Assembly (NCBI RefSeq): GCF_025398155.2
Contig: NZ_CP104562.2
Location: forward strand, 3,286,001 to 3,350,000
Source: Roseateles amylovorans
Lineage (GTDB): Bacteria > Pseudomonadota > Gammaproteobacteria > Burkholderiales > Burkholderiaceae_C
Direction: 5' to 3'
Length of the DNA: 64,000 nucleotides
The notes under the pieces were generated by a model. It ran no database searches and was not told where the DNA came from. It saw only the letters and a list, made by a program, of their open reading frames with translations. Both the position numbers and the translations under genes were made by a program. Of the stretch, positions 33,686 to 41,625 are shown one piece after another. Within the stretch, counting starts at the first letter, position 1, and each line of letters opens with the position of its first letter.

Positions 33686-34828
33686 TCATGCCGAGGCATC
33701 GAGCGCGTCCTCCTGCAAGCCGAGGATGCGGGCAGCGTCGGCGATGCCGCCCGGGGCGATCTCTCGCACCAGCGCAAAGAAATCCTTGTCGATGAGCTGC
33801 TCCGCGCGGCGCAGCATCAGCTGCGCGGGGTTGGTGGGTTCGGTGCGTTCCAGGAACTCGCGGATCTGGCGCAGACCCGCGAGCGCATCGGACCGTGTCC
33901 GGATCGAGCGCGGACCCGCGTGGTGCGAGGCCCCGGCGCCGAGGTCGCCGGGGCTGCCGGCGTGGCCGGTCAGATCGCTGTCCTCCATCGATCCGTCGGG
34001 AGAGGTCACGACCTGGCCGTCATCGGCCGACGGCGCGCCGTCCGTGACGGAACGATCGACGTCCGGCAGCAATCCCTGGAGGTCGCCGATGGCCAGGCCG
34101 ATCTCCTTGAGGCGGACGCCCGCATCGGCGCCGAAACGCCGTGTCCATGCCTGCCTCAGCTGGCCGAGTGCGCCGGAGGCGGCCTCAACCTGTGAGCGCA
34201 AGGCGACGCACAGGGCAGGCTCGTCGCCGAAGAAGCGCTGCAGCTGCTCGGTGTCGAAGCGCTCGTCGCCCTCGCGGAGCGGGAGTCGATCAAGCGCCAC
34301 CTGGACATCGCGCAACCGGAGCGCCGGCAAGCGGCGATCGCGATGCAGCGGGGCATGGCGCAAGTCCCCCAGCAGGCCGCGTACCGTGTCCAGGTCCACG
34401 AGCTGTCCCTGCCGGGCGAAGGCCTCTTCATCCTCCGCGTCGGGCAGGGGATGCAGGCCGTCCCAGGCCTGATCGAGCAGCTCGGCCAGCAGCGCCAGCG
34501 CGGCCGGCAGGACGGACAGACCGTCGCAGGCCACGCTCGCACGCGCCCACGCCACGGCAATCCTCAGGTCACGGGTGCGTGGCAGCAGGTCCGTAGCGAG
34601 CTGCCGGGTCAACGGCCAGTCCGGCGGCTGGGCAGGTGCGAACTGGGTTTCCGGACGGCCTCGCAGCGCGTCCATCAGCGCGGCGAACGCGGGCTCGTAC
34701 TCCAGGTTCGGTCCGCCTGGGGCGTCAGCGTCAAGCGGACGGATCCATTCGACCCAGTCCTCAGGGGATGGCGCACCGAGCGGGGGGGCGAAGGTCGCGG
34801 CGGTCGGATTGGACGGTTGGTCGAACAT
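33686..34828 (-). CDS. tssA: T6SS protein TssA (ImpA N-terminal domain)
   Basis: A 380-residue TssA, MFDQPSNPTAATFAPPLGAP. The ImpA_N region is seen in W-V-E-W-I-R-P-L-D-A-D-A-P-G-G-P-N-L-E-Y-E-P-A-F near residues 26-50, followed by D-L-L-P-R-T-R-D-L-R-I-A-V-A-W-A-R and W-D-G-L-H-P-L-P-D-A-E-D-E-E. TssA primes baseplate and tail polymerisation. It is the first core gene of the cluster, 172 nt after the TPR protein gene. Confidence 0.92.
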   Translation of the reverse strand: MFDQPSNPTAATFAPPLGAPSPEDWVEWIRPLDADAPGGPNLEYEPAFAALMDALRGRPETQFAPAQPPDWPLTRQLATDLLPRTRDLRIAVAWARASVACDGLSVLPAALALLAELLDQAWDGLHPLPDAEDEEAFARQGQLVDLDTVRGLLGDLRHAPLHRDRRLPALRLRDVQVALDRLPLREGDERFDTEQLQRFFGDEPALCVALRSQVEAASGALGQLRQAWTRRFGADAGVRLKEIGLAIGDLQGLLPDVDRSVTDGAPSADDGQVVTSPDGSMEDSDLTGHAGSPGDLGAGASHHAGPRSIRTRSDALAGLRQIREFLERTEPTNPAQLMLRRAEQLIDKDFFALVREIAPGGIADAARILGLQEDALDASA

Positions 34829-35000
34829 GGTCTCGGATGGGCGTGAGGGGTCGCGGCGGCTGAGGCGGCGAGGGCTGCGGAGATGGCGAGGGCGAGGGCG
34901 CCCGACGAGGGCCGCGGGCGTCTGAGGTGGACGCCGATCGAGGCGTCTCTCTCAAGTTCCTATCGCGAGGGACGCCCGCTCGGCGCGGTCCGCGCCAAGA

Positions 35001-35498
35001 TCACCATTCGCCCTTCGGCGTGTACTTGTTGCCGTTGGCCAGGTAGCGATCAATCGCCGCACGCAGGTCGACGTACTGCTCGCATCGGGCGGCGCACTCG
35101 GTCGCGAGGGTCGACAGGCGCGACTGGGCGCGGGCCAGATCGCCCTTCATCAGATACAGCTCGCCGGAGTACTCGAGCGCGTTGCGGTGATGGGGGTCGA
35201 TGCGCAGGGCGGCGTCGTAGTAGCGCTCCGAGGCCGTCAGATCGGGCGTGCTGCTCTTGCGCAGCGTGTAGCCCATCAGGTTGTTCCAATCGGCATTGCG
35301 GCGGGCATCGACGCGCTTGAGTTCGCTCAGCGCGGCATCCCATTGGCGGGCGGCGATGTACTGGCGGGCCTTGTCGAGCGAGCTGTCCGCCTGAGCGGCC
35401 GCCGGCGGGGTGGCGGGCCCACTGTCGGCGGCCAGGGTGACTTGCAGGCAGAAGGCGCTCAAGGCGATGGCCAGGGCGAAGGAGAGTTTGCGGTTCAT
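35001..35498 (-). CDS. Exported TPR-repeat protein at head of T6SS cluster
   Basis: A 165-residue protein with a signal peptide (MNRKLSFALAIALSAFCLQV...TLAADS, cleavage near residue 24) and about three tetratricopeptide-like repeats (ARQYIAARQWDAALSELKRV; YYDAALRIDPHHRNALEYSG; ELYLMKGDLARAQ). Two Cys (ATECAARCEQY) may form a disulfide. It should be periplasmic and scaffold-like. It is transcribed in the same direction as tssA, so it may be the first gene of the operon or an independent neighbour. Confidence 0.75.
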   Translation of the reverse strand: MNRKLSFALAIALSAFCLQVTLAADSGPATPPAAAQADSSLDKARQYIAARQWDAALSELKRVDARRNADWNNLMGYTLRKSSTPDLTASERYYDAALRIDPHHRNALEYSGELYLMKGDLARAQSRLSTLATECAARCEQYVDLRAAIDRYLANGNKYTPKGEW

Positions 35499-35849
35499 GG
35501 GTAGGTCCTTTCGATCTCAGGTGGCGAGGCCGTCAGCCGCTGGTTGCGGCAGAGGGCTGTGATCGCCGACATGAGGATCTACGGGGTCACCCCGCCCACG
35601 GATGCAATTGGAGGTGGAACTATTTGTAACGGCGCGGAATCGTCGTGACGTGCATGACGTGACGCGTCGGTCGGGCCGTGCTGAGCTTGACCGTCTCACC
35701 CAGGCAGCGAACGCCGTCCACTCGGTGAAGTCTGCGCCGCGCATTGTGTACGGCCTGCTAAATAGCCTATGCCGACTCTAGAGGATTCACGCAGGTCTGC
35801 GCCGGGCCCATGCTGTGGCCTCACTGCCAGTCACTTCAGGAGTTTGACC
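35499..35849. promoter_or_regulatory. Divergent intergenic region
   Basis: This 351-nt gap separates the TPR/T6SS transcription unit from a divergent NTF2-like gene, so it should carry both promoters. A TTTGTAACGGCG segment lies near 35635, and almost the same 12 bases occur near 49431 in front of another plus-strand gene. It may be an alternative-sigma -35-like element. I see no gene here. Confidence 0.4.
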
Positions 35850-36179
35850 ATGACCGCACCCACTCTTCCGCGCATGATTGCCGCGTACTTCGCGGCCGAC
35901 CGGCAAGGCCCCGAAGCCGTGGCCCGATGCTTCACCGAACACGCCACCGTGAAGGATGAGAAGAGAACATTCGTCGGCCGCGGGGCCATCCAGTCCTGGA
36001 AAGCCGCTGCCCAGGCCAGGTTCACCTACACGACGACGCCGACCGGCTTGGCCCATGACGACGGGATGATCGTGGTGACCGGCCGCGTGGAGGGGAATTT
36101 TCCGGGCAGTCCCGTCGATCTGCGCTATCGCTTCCAACTGGAAGGGGACCTGATCGCCTCGCTGGAAATCACGGCATGA
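35850..36179 (+). CDS. NTF2-like (SnoaL-type) protein
   Basis: A 109-residue protein, MTAPTLPRMIAAYFAADRQG. CAGGAG lies 7 nt before the ATG at 35850. The sequence follows the small NTF2-like cone fold: I-A-A-Y-F-A-A-D, A-R-C-F-T-E-H-A-T-V-K-D-E, F-V-G-R-G-A-I-Q-S-W and Y-R-F-Q-L-E-G-D-L-I-A-S-L-E-I. Such proteins bind small ligands or act as isomerase-like enzymes; the substrate cannot be told. It ends 36 nt from the convergent sigma-factor gene. Confidence 0.75.
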   Translation: MTAPTLPRMIAAYFAADRQGPEAVARCFTEHATVKDEKRTFVGRGAIQSWKAAAQARFTYTTTPTGLAHDDGMIVVTGRVEGNFPGSPVDLRYRFQLEGDLIASLEITA

Positions 36180-36215
36180 GCTTCGATCTTCAACTGAACG
36201 GCCGCCGCGGGCGGG

Positions 36216-36941
36216 TTATCGGTGGCACCAGGGCGTCGGTGCGGCCGAGCTGAAGGCGCTGCGTGAGGCGGGGACGCGCGGCGCCTTGGGCGCATTCAGC
36301 GTGTTCGACGCATTCAGCGCGTGCGTCCCCGCAGCGTCCAGACACGACCGGAGTTGCTCCAACCCACCACGCAGGCGGCTCTTCACCGTGCCCAGCGGGG
36401 TGTCGAGCAGGTCGGCGATTTCGGTGTGCACCAGGCCGCGGTAATAGGCCAGTGCCAAGGCCTGACGCTGGGTGGACGCCAGCTGGAGCATGCAGCGATC
36501 CAGGCGGGCCTTCATCAGACTGGCGTCCAGCAGCGCATAGGGATCGCCGCTGGGATCGGCGGCAGTCGCCTTGAGCATCTCCTCGTCCAACTCGACGAGG
36601 CAGTCGCGTTCGCGTCGGCTCGATCGCAGGGCGTCGATGGCGCGGTTGCGGACGACATTGATCATCCATGTCATCGGCGAGGCAACGTCCGAGCGGTAGC
36701 TGTCGGCCCGCTGCCAGATGCTGACGTAGGCGTCCTGCAGCACCTCGTCGGCGCGTTGCTCGTCCCGCAGCACCCGCAAGGCGATCGAGAAAAGGTGCGC
36801 CGAGGTGGCGTGATAGATCCTTTCGAAGGCGTCGCGGTCACGCTGGACGACGCGGGCCAACAGGTGGCGCAGAAGGTCCGAGCCACTGGGTTCGGCCAGG
36901 TCAGGCCGCAGGTCCGGCGTGCCGTCGGCGAAATCGGTCAT
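36216..36941 (-). CDS. ECF sigma factor, no adjacent anti-sigma gene
   Basis: A 241-residue sigma-70 family ECF protein starting MTDFADGTPDLRPDLAEPSG. Region 2 is clear (Y-H-A-T-S-A-H-L-F-S-I-A-L-R-V-L; DEVLQDAYVSIWQRADSY; M-T-W-M-I-N-V-V-R-N-R-A-I-D), as is region 4 (LAYYRGLVHTEIADLLDTPL, then K-S-R-L-R-G-G-L-E-Q-L). It closely resembles the sigma factor at 39973-40572. The C-terminus carries an extra 30 residues (HALNASNTLNAPKAPRVPAS) with a short repeat, and no anti-sigma gene follows, unlike the paralogue. An upstream ATG at 36953 is possible. Confidence 0.9.
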   Translation of the reverse strand: MTDFADGTPDLRPDLAEPSGSDLLRHLLARVVQRDRDAFERIYHATSAHLFSIALRVLRDEQRADEVLQDAYVSIWQRADSYRSDVASPMTWMINVVRNRAIDALRSSRRERDCLVELDEEMLKATAADPSGDPYALLDASLMKARLDRCMLQLASTQRQALALAYYRGLVHTEIADLLDTPLGTVKSRLRGGLEQLRSCLDAAGTHALNASNTLNAPKAPRVPASRSAFSSAAPTPWCHR

Positions 36942-37000
36942 GAGCGCTCGCATGCAATGCCGACCCGCAAGCGGGTCGGCGCCTCGGGAAATGAGATCGT

Positions 37001-38599
37001 TCAGAGCCCGTAGGCGGCACGGATCTCGTCGACAGCACGTTCTCCGATGACGACGCACGGGGCCATGGTGTTGCCGCTGGTGATGTGCGGCATGACCGAG
37101 GCATCGGCAATGCGCAGGCCCTCGACGCCATAGACCTTCAGCGACCCGTCCACCACGGACATGTCATCAAGCCCCATCTTGGCGGTGCAGGACTGATGCC
37201 AGTAGGTGACGGCAGCATTCCTCACGTAGTTCTCCAGCGCGGCACCGGAGAGCTGGCCGGGCAGGCTTTCGCGCTTGACCAGACCCTTGAAGGCGTCCTG
37301 AGCGCCGAGCGCCTGCACCAGACGGATGTTGTCGAGCGCGCATCGCAGGTCGTCCGGATGGGACAGGGTGCCGGCCTGGATGATCGGCGCGTCGGTGACC
37401 TCGGGGCCCGACAGGCTGACCTGACCGCGACTCTTCGGATGGGCCAACCCCGCGAACATGGTCCATCCGTGTTCGGGCACGCCGAGGCTGGCGTTCTCGG
37501 CGCTCGGGACCGGGAACTCGACCTGGCAATGGAACATGTCGGGCAGACGCATGGTGCTGTCACTCGACCAGTACAGCGTGGCCTCGGAACCGCCGTGACC
37601 GACTTCCTGTGGACGTTCGTATTCGAAGATGGCCGCGAACGACACATGATCCTGATGGTTGGCACCGACGCCGGGCAGATGCTGGATGACCGGGATGCCG
37701 TGCCGGGCGAGTTCCGCCTCCGGGCCGATGCCCGATTGCATCAGCACCTTCGGCGTGTTGACGGCGCCCAGTGACAGGATGACCTCGCGGTCGGCGGTGA
37801 AACGTTCCAGGCGTCCTTGGCGGACGACGTCGACGCCGACCACCCGTTTGCCCGACCACACCAGGCGGCTGACCTGGGTGTCGGTGAGCACCGTCAGATT
37901 CGCCTGGCCGCGGCGCGGATGCACATAGGCGCGGTAGATCGACTGCCGACGTCCCTGCTTGACGATGAGGTCGTTGATGGCGGCGCCGCCGCGTCCTTCC
38001 ATCATGGCGCCGTTGGGGCTGTCGAAGGTCGGGATGCCGATCTGCCGGGCGGCCTCGAGCAGGGCCACCGCCACGGGCTGCGGGCGTTCTGCCGAGGCCA
38101 CGTGGACCGGGCCCGACTCACCGCGCCGCAGCGGATCCGGTGCGCCCCAGTAGTCCTCGACGCGCTGATAGATCTTCAGCACCGATTGATAGCTCCAGGC
38201 TTCGTTGCCGCTGGCCAGGGCGAAGTCTTCCCAGTCGTTCTGGTGGCCGCGGGCCCAGACCATCACATTGATGCTGGAGCCGCCGCCGAGCGTGCGACCC
38301 ATGTTGAGCGGAATGCTGCGGTTGTTGAGGTGCGGGTTGGGCGTGCCGCTGAAGTTCCAGTCCCGCTCGGAGCCGAGGTTGAGCGGCCACTGGCCCGGTT
38401 CCATCACCTCGGGATGATCGTCGTCGCCGCCTGCTTCGATGAGCAGCACGCGGACGTCCGGATTCGCCGCCAGACGGCCGGCGACCACGGAGCCGGACGT
38501 GCCGGCGCCGCAGACGATGAAATCGAAGTGGGTGTCACTGGCGTCGTCCGCGAGGGGGCGACGGATGGAGGCGTTGGGTGTCTGAGCCATGGGGTGCAT
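37001..38599 (-). CDS. GMC-family FAD oxidoreductase (choline dehydrogenase-like)
   Basis: A 532-residue flavoprotein. The FAD-binding loop G-A-G-T-S-G-S-V-V-A-G-R-L lies at residues 31-43, LLIEAGGDD near 51-59, and the GMC signature with G-R-T-L-G-G-G-S-S-I-N-V-M near 100-112. The C-terminal catalytic pair is in Y-W-H-Q-S-C (about residue 460) and H-I-T-S-G-N-T-M-A-P (about residue 510). GMC enzymes oxidise alcohols or choline-type substrates; the exact one is unknown. The sigma factor follows 59 nt downstream on the same strand, so they may be co-transcribed. Confidence 0.92.
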   Translation of the reverse strand: MHPMAQTPNASIRRPLADDASDTHFDFIVCGAGTSGSVVAGRLAANPDVRVLLIEAGGDDDHPEVMEPGQWPLNLGSERDWNFSGTPNPHLNNRSIPLNMGRTLGGGSSINVMVWARGHQNDWEDFALASGNEAWSYQSVLKIYQRVEDYWGAPDPLRRGESGPVHVASAERPQPVAVALLEAARQIGIPTFDSPNGAMMEGRGGAAINDLIVKQGRRQSIYRAYVHPRRGQANLTVLTDTQVSRLVWSGKRVVGVDVVRQGRLERFTADREVILSLGAVNTPKVLMQSGIGPEAELARHGIPVIQHLPGVGANHQDHVSFAAIFEYERPQEVGHGGSEATLYWSSDSTMRLPDMFHCQVEFPVPSAENASLGVPEHGWTMFAGLAHPKSRGQVSLSGPEVTDAPIIQAGTLSHPDDLRCALDNIRLVQALGAQDAFKGLVKRESLPGQLSGAALENYVRNAAVTYWHQSCTAKMGLDDMSVVDGSLKVYGVEGLRIADASVMPHITSGNTMAPCVVIGERAVDEIRAAYGL

Positions 38600-39211
38600 T
38601 CAAAGGTGGGTGGAGGGGCAGGGAGCGCGTGATTCACAGAGCCGGGGTTTTTCGCGCAGGTTTCAAATATACCAAATCCATCTAAATTGCACGAATCAGC
38701 AAAACTGTTCCAGCGTCACGGGCTGGGGCATTTCCAGCATCCAGGACGGCCTTTCGGCCCTGGAGCGCGTGGCATCCAAGCGCCGCATTCGGAGCAAGAC
38801 AGCTCCGGCCGGCACGCGACTGCGCGACGGGGGCCGACGACGGCCCAATGCCTCCGAATGCCGATGACATCGACCATCAGCCCGATCCAGACTGATCCAG
38901 CCGGATCCATTCGACCCAGGCCATGCCATGCATGCGCCTCGGTCGGCGACAACGGGCCGCGCCATGGGGCGGCCGTGAGGCCGTCGCTACGCGTCGCAGG
39001 TGCGCAGGCGCGAATCGGCCGCTGCGAACGAGACGGCGTCAGGCGCTCTGGACAGTCACGCTGCCGAGGTCGGCATCGAGCGCTTGCGTGAGCCCGACGC
39101 GGACATCAACGAGCGTGCCCGTTCCGAGTCACGCGCCGCCCATGGACTCCCGACTCCCGACTCCCGACCCTTGACCTCGATGCTTCGAGGCCAGGCCGGG
39201 AGGTCAGCCGA
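38600..39211. other. Intergenic, no gene; AT-rich promoter-like patch
   Basis: About 610 bases without a supportable gene between the oxidoreductase and the anti-sigma gene. A short AT-rich patch at about 38660-38700 stands out from the GC-rich surroundings and includes TATATT on the minus strand. It is the best candidate for the oxidoreductase promoter or an operator. The rest is GC-rich with only low-complexity frames. Confidence 0.4.
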
Positions 39212-39976
39212 TCACCAGACCTTCACGCAATCGCCTTCCCAGACGAACGGCGTGAGTGGACGGGTGGGCGCGGTGGTGGCGGGTTCAATGCTGACGGCGA
39301 GGCGTCGCACCGACTTGAACAGCCGCTCCGAGGTGTCACCGAGCGAGGCTTGCGTCGTGCCTGTCACAGGCAGGGCAGCCAGCAGGATCGGCGCGCCGTG
39401 ATCGGGAAGGGCCCACAGCCGTGCCACCTGACCGGCGGGTACCGGCAGCGGCTGCAGCAGGCGCACCGTCATCAGTGTGCCGTGGCGACGGGAGTTCGCC
39501 ACCAGGGTCGGCTGTCCCTTGGCGTCATGCAGCAGGCCCACATAGCTGGCGGGGGTGGCCTGGTTGGCCTGCAAGGTGTCCATCCAGCCCGGCGTACTGC
39601 GCAGCACGGCCACACAGGACAGCGCGCCGGCCAGGGCGCCGACAACTGCCCAGCCCGACACTGCGGCCACGCCGCGCGCGCCGCCCGGCACCAGCCAGCG
39701 CCACCAACCGCTGCGAGTCGCCGCAGGCGGGGCCAATTGCGGCGAATCGGGGAACAGCCGGCGCTGGACGCCGGCCCAGTTGCCGACCGGCGGTGCCACC
39801 GGCGGCGTGGCGGCCTCCAAGGTGGACAACCGCTGCTGCCAGACCTCCACGGCGAGCCGGACTGCGGCCGATTCGCGCATCAGCGATTCAAAGCGACGGC
39901 GTGCGCCGCCCGTCAGCGTGCCCGCCGCATAGTCGCGGGCGAGCGGATCCAGTCGATCAGGACGGAGGTAGTTCAT
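39212..39976 (-). CDS. Anti-sigma factor (RskA-like, single membrane helix)
   Basis: A 254-residue protein. The N-terminal cytoplasmic part (DPLARDYAAGTLTGGARRRF, residues 10-29) is the sigma-binding type seen in anti-sigma-K/RskA proteins. One membrane helix lies at about residues 100-122 (VAAVSGWAVVGALAGALSCV). The C-terminal part matches the RskA extracytoplasmic domain (ASYVGLLHDAKGQPTLVANS, LWALPDHGAPILLAALP, L-A-V-S-I-E-P). The start overlaps the sigma stop by 4 nt (ATGA), so the pair is coupled. It should hold the sigma factor inactive at the membrane. Confidence 0.9.
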   Translation of the reverse strand: MNYLRPDRLDPLARDYAAGTLTGGARRRFESLMRESAAVRLAVEVWQQRLSTLEAATPPVAPPVGNWAGVQRRLFPDSPQLAPPAATRSGWWRWLVPGGARGVAAVSGWAVVGALAGALSCVAVLRSTPGWMDTLQANQATPASYVGLLHDAKGQPTLVANSRRHGTLMTVRLLQPLPVPAGQVARLWALPDHGAPILLAALPVTGTTQASLGDTSERLFKSVRRLAVSIEPATTAPTRPLTPFVWEGDCVKVW

Positions 39977-40572
39977 TGGCGCACCCCCGCACGGTCCAGG
40001 CAGGACTTCAACTGCTCGAGTCCGCGACGGACCCAGCTCTTGATCGTGCCCAACGGGGTGTGAAGCATCTCGGCGATCTCGGTATGCACCATGCCGCGAT
40101 AGTAGGCGAGTGCAAGGGCTTGTCGCTGCGCCGGCGGCAGGCCCAGCATGCAGTCGTCCAGGTGCGCCTTCACCAGACTCGCGTCGAACAGGGCTTGCGG
40201 CTCGCCAGCTGCCTCGGCAGCCACATCCATGGCTTCGTCGTTCAGCTCGACCGTGGTGTCGCGTTGATGGCGACCCGCGCGCAGCGCATCGATCGCGCGG
40301 TTGCGCACGATGTTGATCATCCAGGTCATCGGCGTGGCCGCGTCAGACTGGTAACTGCCGGCTTTCTGCCAGACACTGACATACGCCTCCTGCAACACCT
40401 CGTCGGCGCGGCCCTCGTCCCGCAGCACGCGCAGGGCAATCGAGTACAGGTGCGATGAGGTGGCGCGATACAGGCGCTCGAAGGCGGCACGGTCCCGCAG
40501 GGCGACGCGGGCCATCAGGAGACGAAGGGGATCGGCCGACTCGGTCGGCGCGGCGAGATCACTGGTGTGCAT
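39973..40572 (-). CDS. ECF sigma factor paired with RskA-like anti-sigma
   Basis: A 199-residue ECF sigma factor, MHTSDLAAPTESADPLRLLM. Region 2 (Y-R-A-T-S-S-H-L-Y-S-I-A-L-R-V-L; DEVLQEAYVSVWQKAGSY) and region 4 (LAYYRGMVHTEIAEMLHTPL, then K-S-W-V-R-R-G-L-E-Q-L-K) are complete. It is transcribed first and overlaps its anti-sigma gene by 4 nt. It is a clear paralogue of the sigma at 36216-36941, suggesting a duplicated regulator whose second copy lost or swapped its partner. Confidence 0.93.
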   Translation of the reverse strand: MHTSDLAAPTESADPLRLLMARVALRDRAAFERLYRATSSHLYSIALRVLRDEGRADEVLQEAYVSVWQKAGSYQSDAATPMTWMINIVRNRAIDALRAGRHQRDTTVELNDEAMDVAAEAAGEPQALFDASLVKAHLDDCMLGLPPAQRQALALAYYRGMVHTEIAEMLHTPLGTIKSWVRRGLEQLKSCLDRAGVRQ

Positions 40573-40754
40573 GAGGGCTGGATCAGGTTGCCGAGATGAC
40601 GGGGTGACGAGATGACGGGGTGACGGGTTGGAATTGAAAAGGTGGTTCGCGGGAGGCAGCCCTGCGGGCGATCAGGTCAGGTCCGCATGGACCCGAGAAC
40701 ATCCGTTCCAGGTAGGGCGCCATCGGCACCGTCGATCAAGACGCACGTCGGCCG

Positions 40755-41462
40755 TCATTCGTACTGAGACGCTTGGACTGGCGTGGCCAGGACGCGCCGG
40801 CCCGAGCGTGGCGCGGTCGGAGGCACGGCGGCATCGTCGACCAGCGCAATCAGACCCCGGTGCGCCGCGACGGTCACGGCGTGCATCCGGCTATCGGCGC
40901 CCAGCTTCGCCATCACCGCCTTCACATGGGTCTTCACCGTCCCCAGCGAGATGTCCATGTCGCGTGCGATGGACTTGTTGCATTGCCCGCGCCCGAGCAA
41001 CTGGAGCACTTCGGTCTCTCGCAGGGTCAAGGACTCCCGCCCCATGCTTTCCACAATGCGGTGTGCAACGGCCTGACTCATGTAGCGCTTGCCGCGGGCC
41101 AGTTCCCGGATGCCGCTCAGGAGTTCTTCCAACGCGCCGCCGAGCAGCACATAGCCCTGCACCCCACGCGCCATCGCCTGCACCACCGCGGCTTCGCTGG
41201 ACAAGGAGGTGAGGATCAGCGCAGGCGGCTCTGCCCCGGGCTTGCCCGGGCGTTGGCCGTCTTCCTGGGCCAGGGCCATGCCGGTCTCGTAGTCGCACAC
41301 GACGACATCGAACGCACCGCCGCTGGCATCGGCCTGAGCGCCATCGTGGAGCTCCAGGTCAGGCTGCTGCGCCAGAGCGGCGCAAAGCCCTGCGGCGACG
41401 ATGGATTCGTTGTACAGGACCAGGACGCGGATGCGACGGGCGGATTCAAAGTTGCTGTTCAT
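40755..41462 (-). CDS. LuxR-type regulator with degenerate receiver domain
   Basis: A 235-residue protein starting MNSNFESARRIRVLVLYNES, with AAGGAG 5 nt upstream of the ATG. The N-terminal domain has receiver architecture with an Asp at residue 57 (V-V-V-C-D-Y), but the usual acidic pair is Tyr17-Asn18 and the conserved Lys near residue 107 is Leu (G-Y-V-L-L-G-G). The C-terminal LuxR/NarL helix-turn-helix is intact (LTLRETEVLQLLGRGQCNKS; ISLGTVKTHVKAVMAKLG). It probably acts without classic phosphorylation, or binds another signal. It follows the large regulator at 41626 on the same strand; no histidine kinase is nearby. Confidence 0.85.
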   Translation of the reverse strand: MNSNFESARRIRVLVLYNESIVAAGLCAALAQQPDLELHDGAQADASGGAFDVVVCDYETGMALAQEDGQRPGKPGAEPPALILTSLSSEAAVVQAMARGVQGYVLLGGALEELLSGIRELARGKRYMSQAVAHRIVESMGRESLTLRETEVLQLLGRGQCNKSIARDMDISLGTVKTHVKAVMAKLGADSRMHAVTVAAHRGLIALVDDAAVPPTAPRSGRRVLATPVQASQYE

Positions 41463-41625
41463 GGCCACTCCTTGATGGGGATGAGACGGCCGACCGGGCT
41501 CGTCTTGGATCTCATCATGGCCGCCCGGACCTCGCGGCTCCAGTTCAGCGTTGTTAAGCGTTGAGAGAACACGCTGCGCCCCTGTGCGGCGGCGGTCCAT
41601 CCGCCGGGGTTTGGCCCGCGCGGAT

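Noticed and set aside
33612..33689. Alternative tssB start at 33689 with ATGA coupling to tssA
   Set aside because: The added 26 residues are Pro/Ser-rich and come from CCCTGTTCCC-type repeats; the start at 33611 has a ribosome site and matches the conserved TssB N-terminus.
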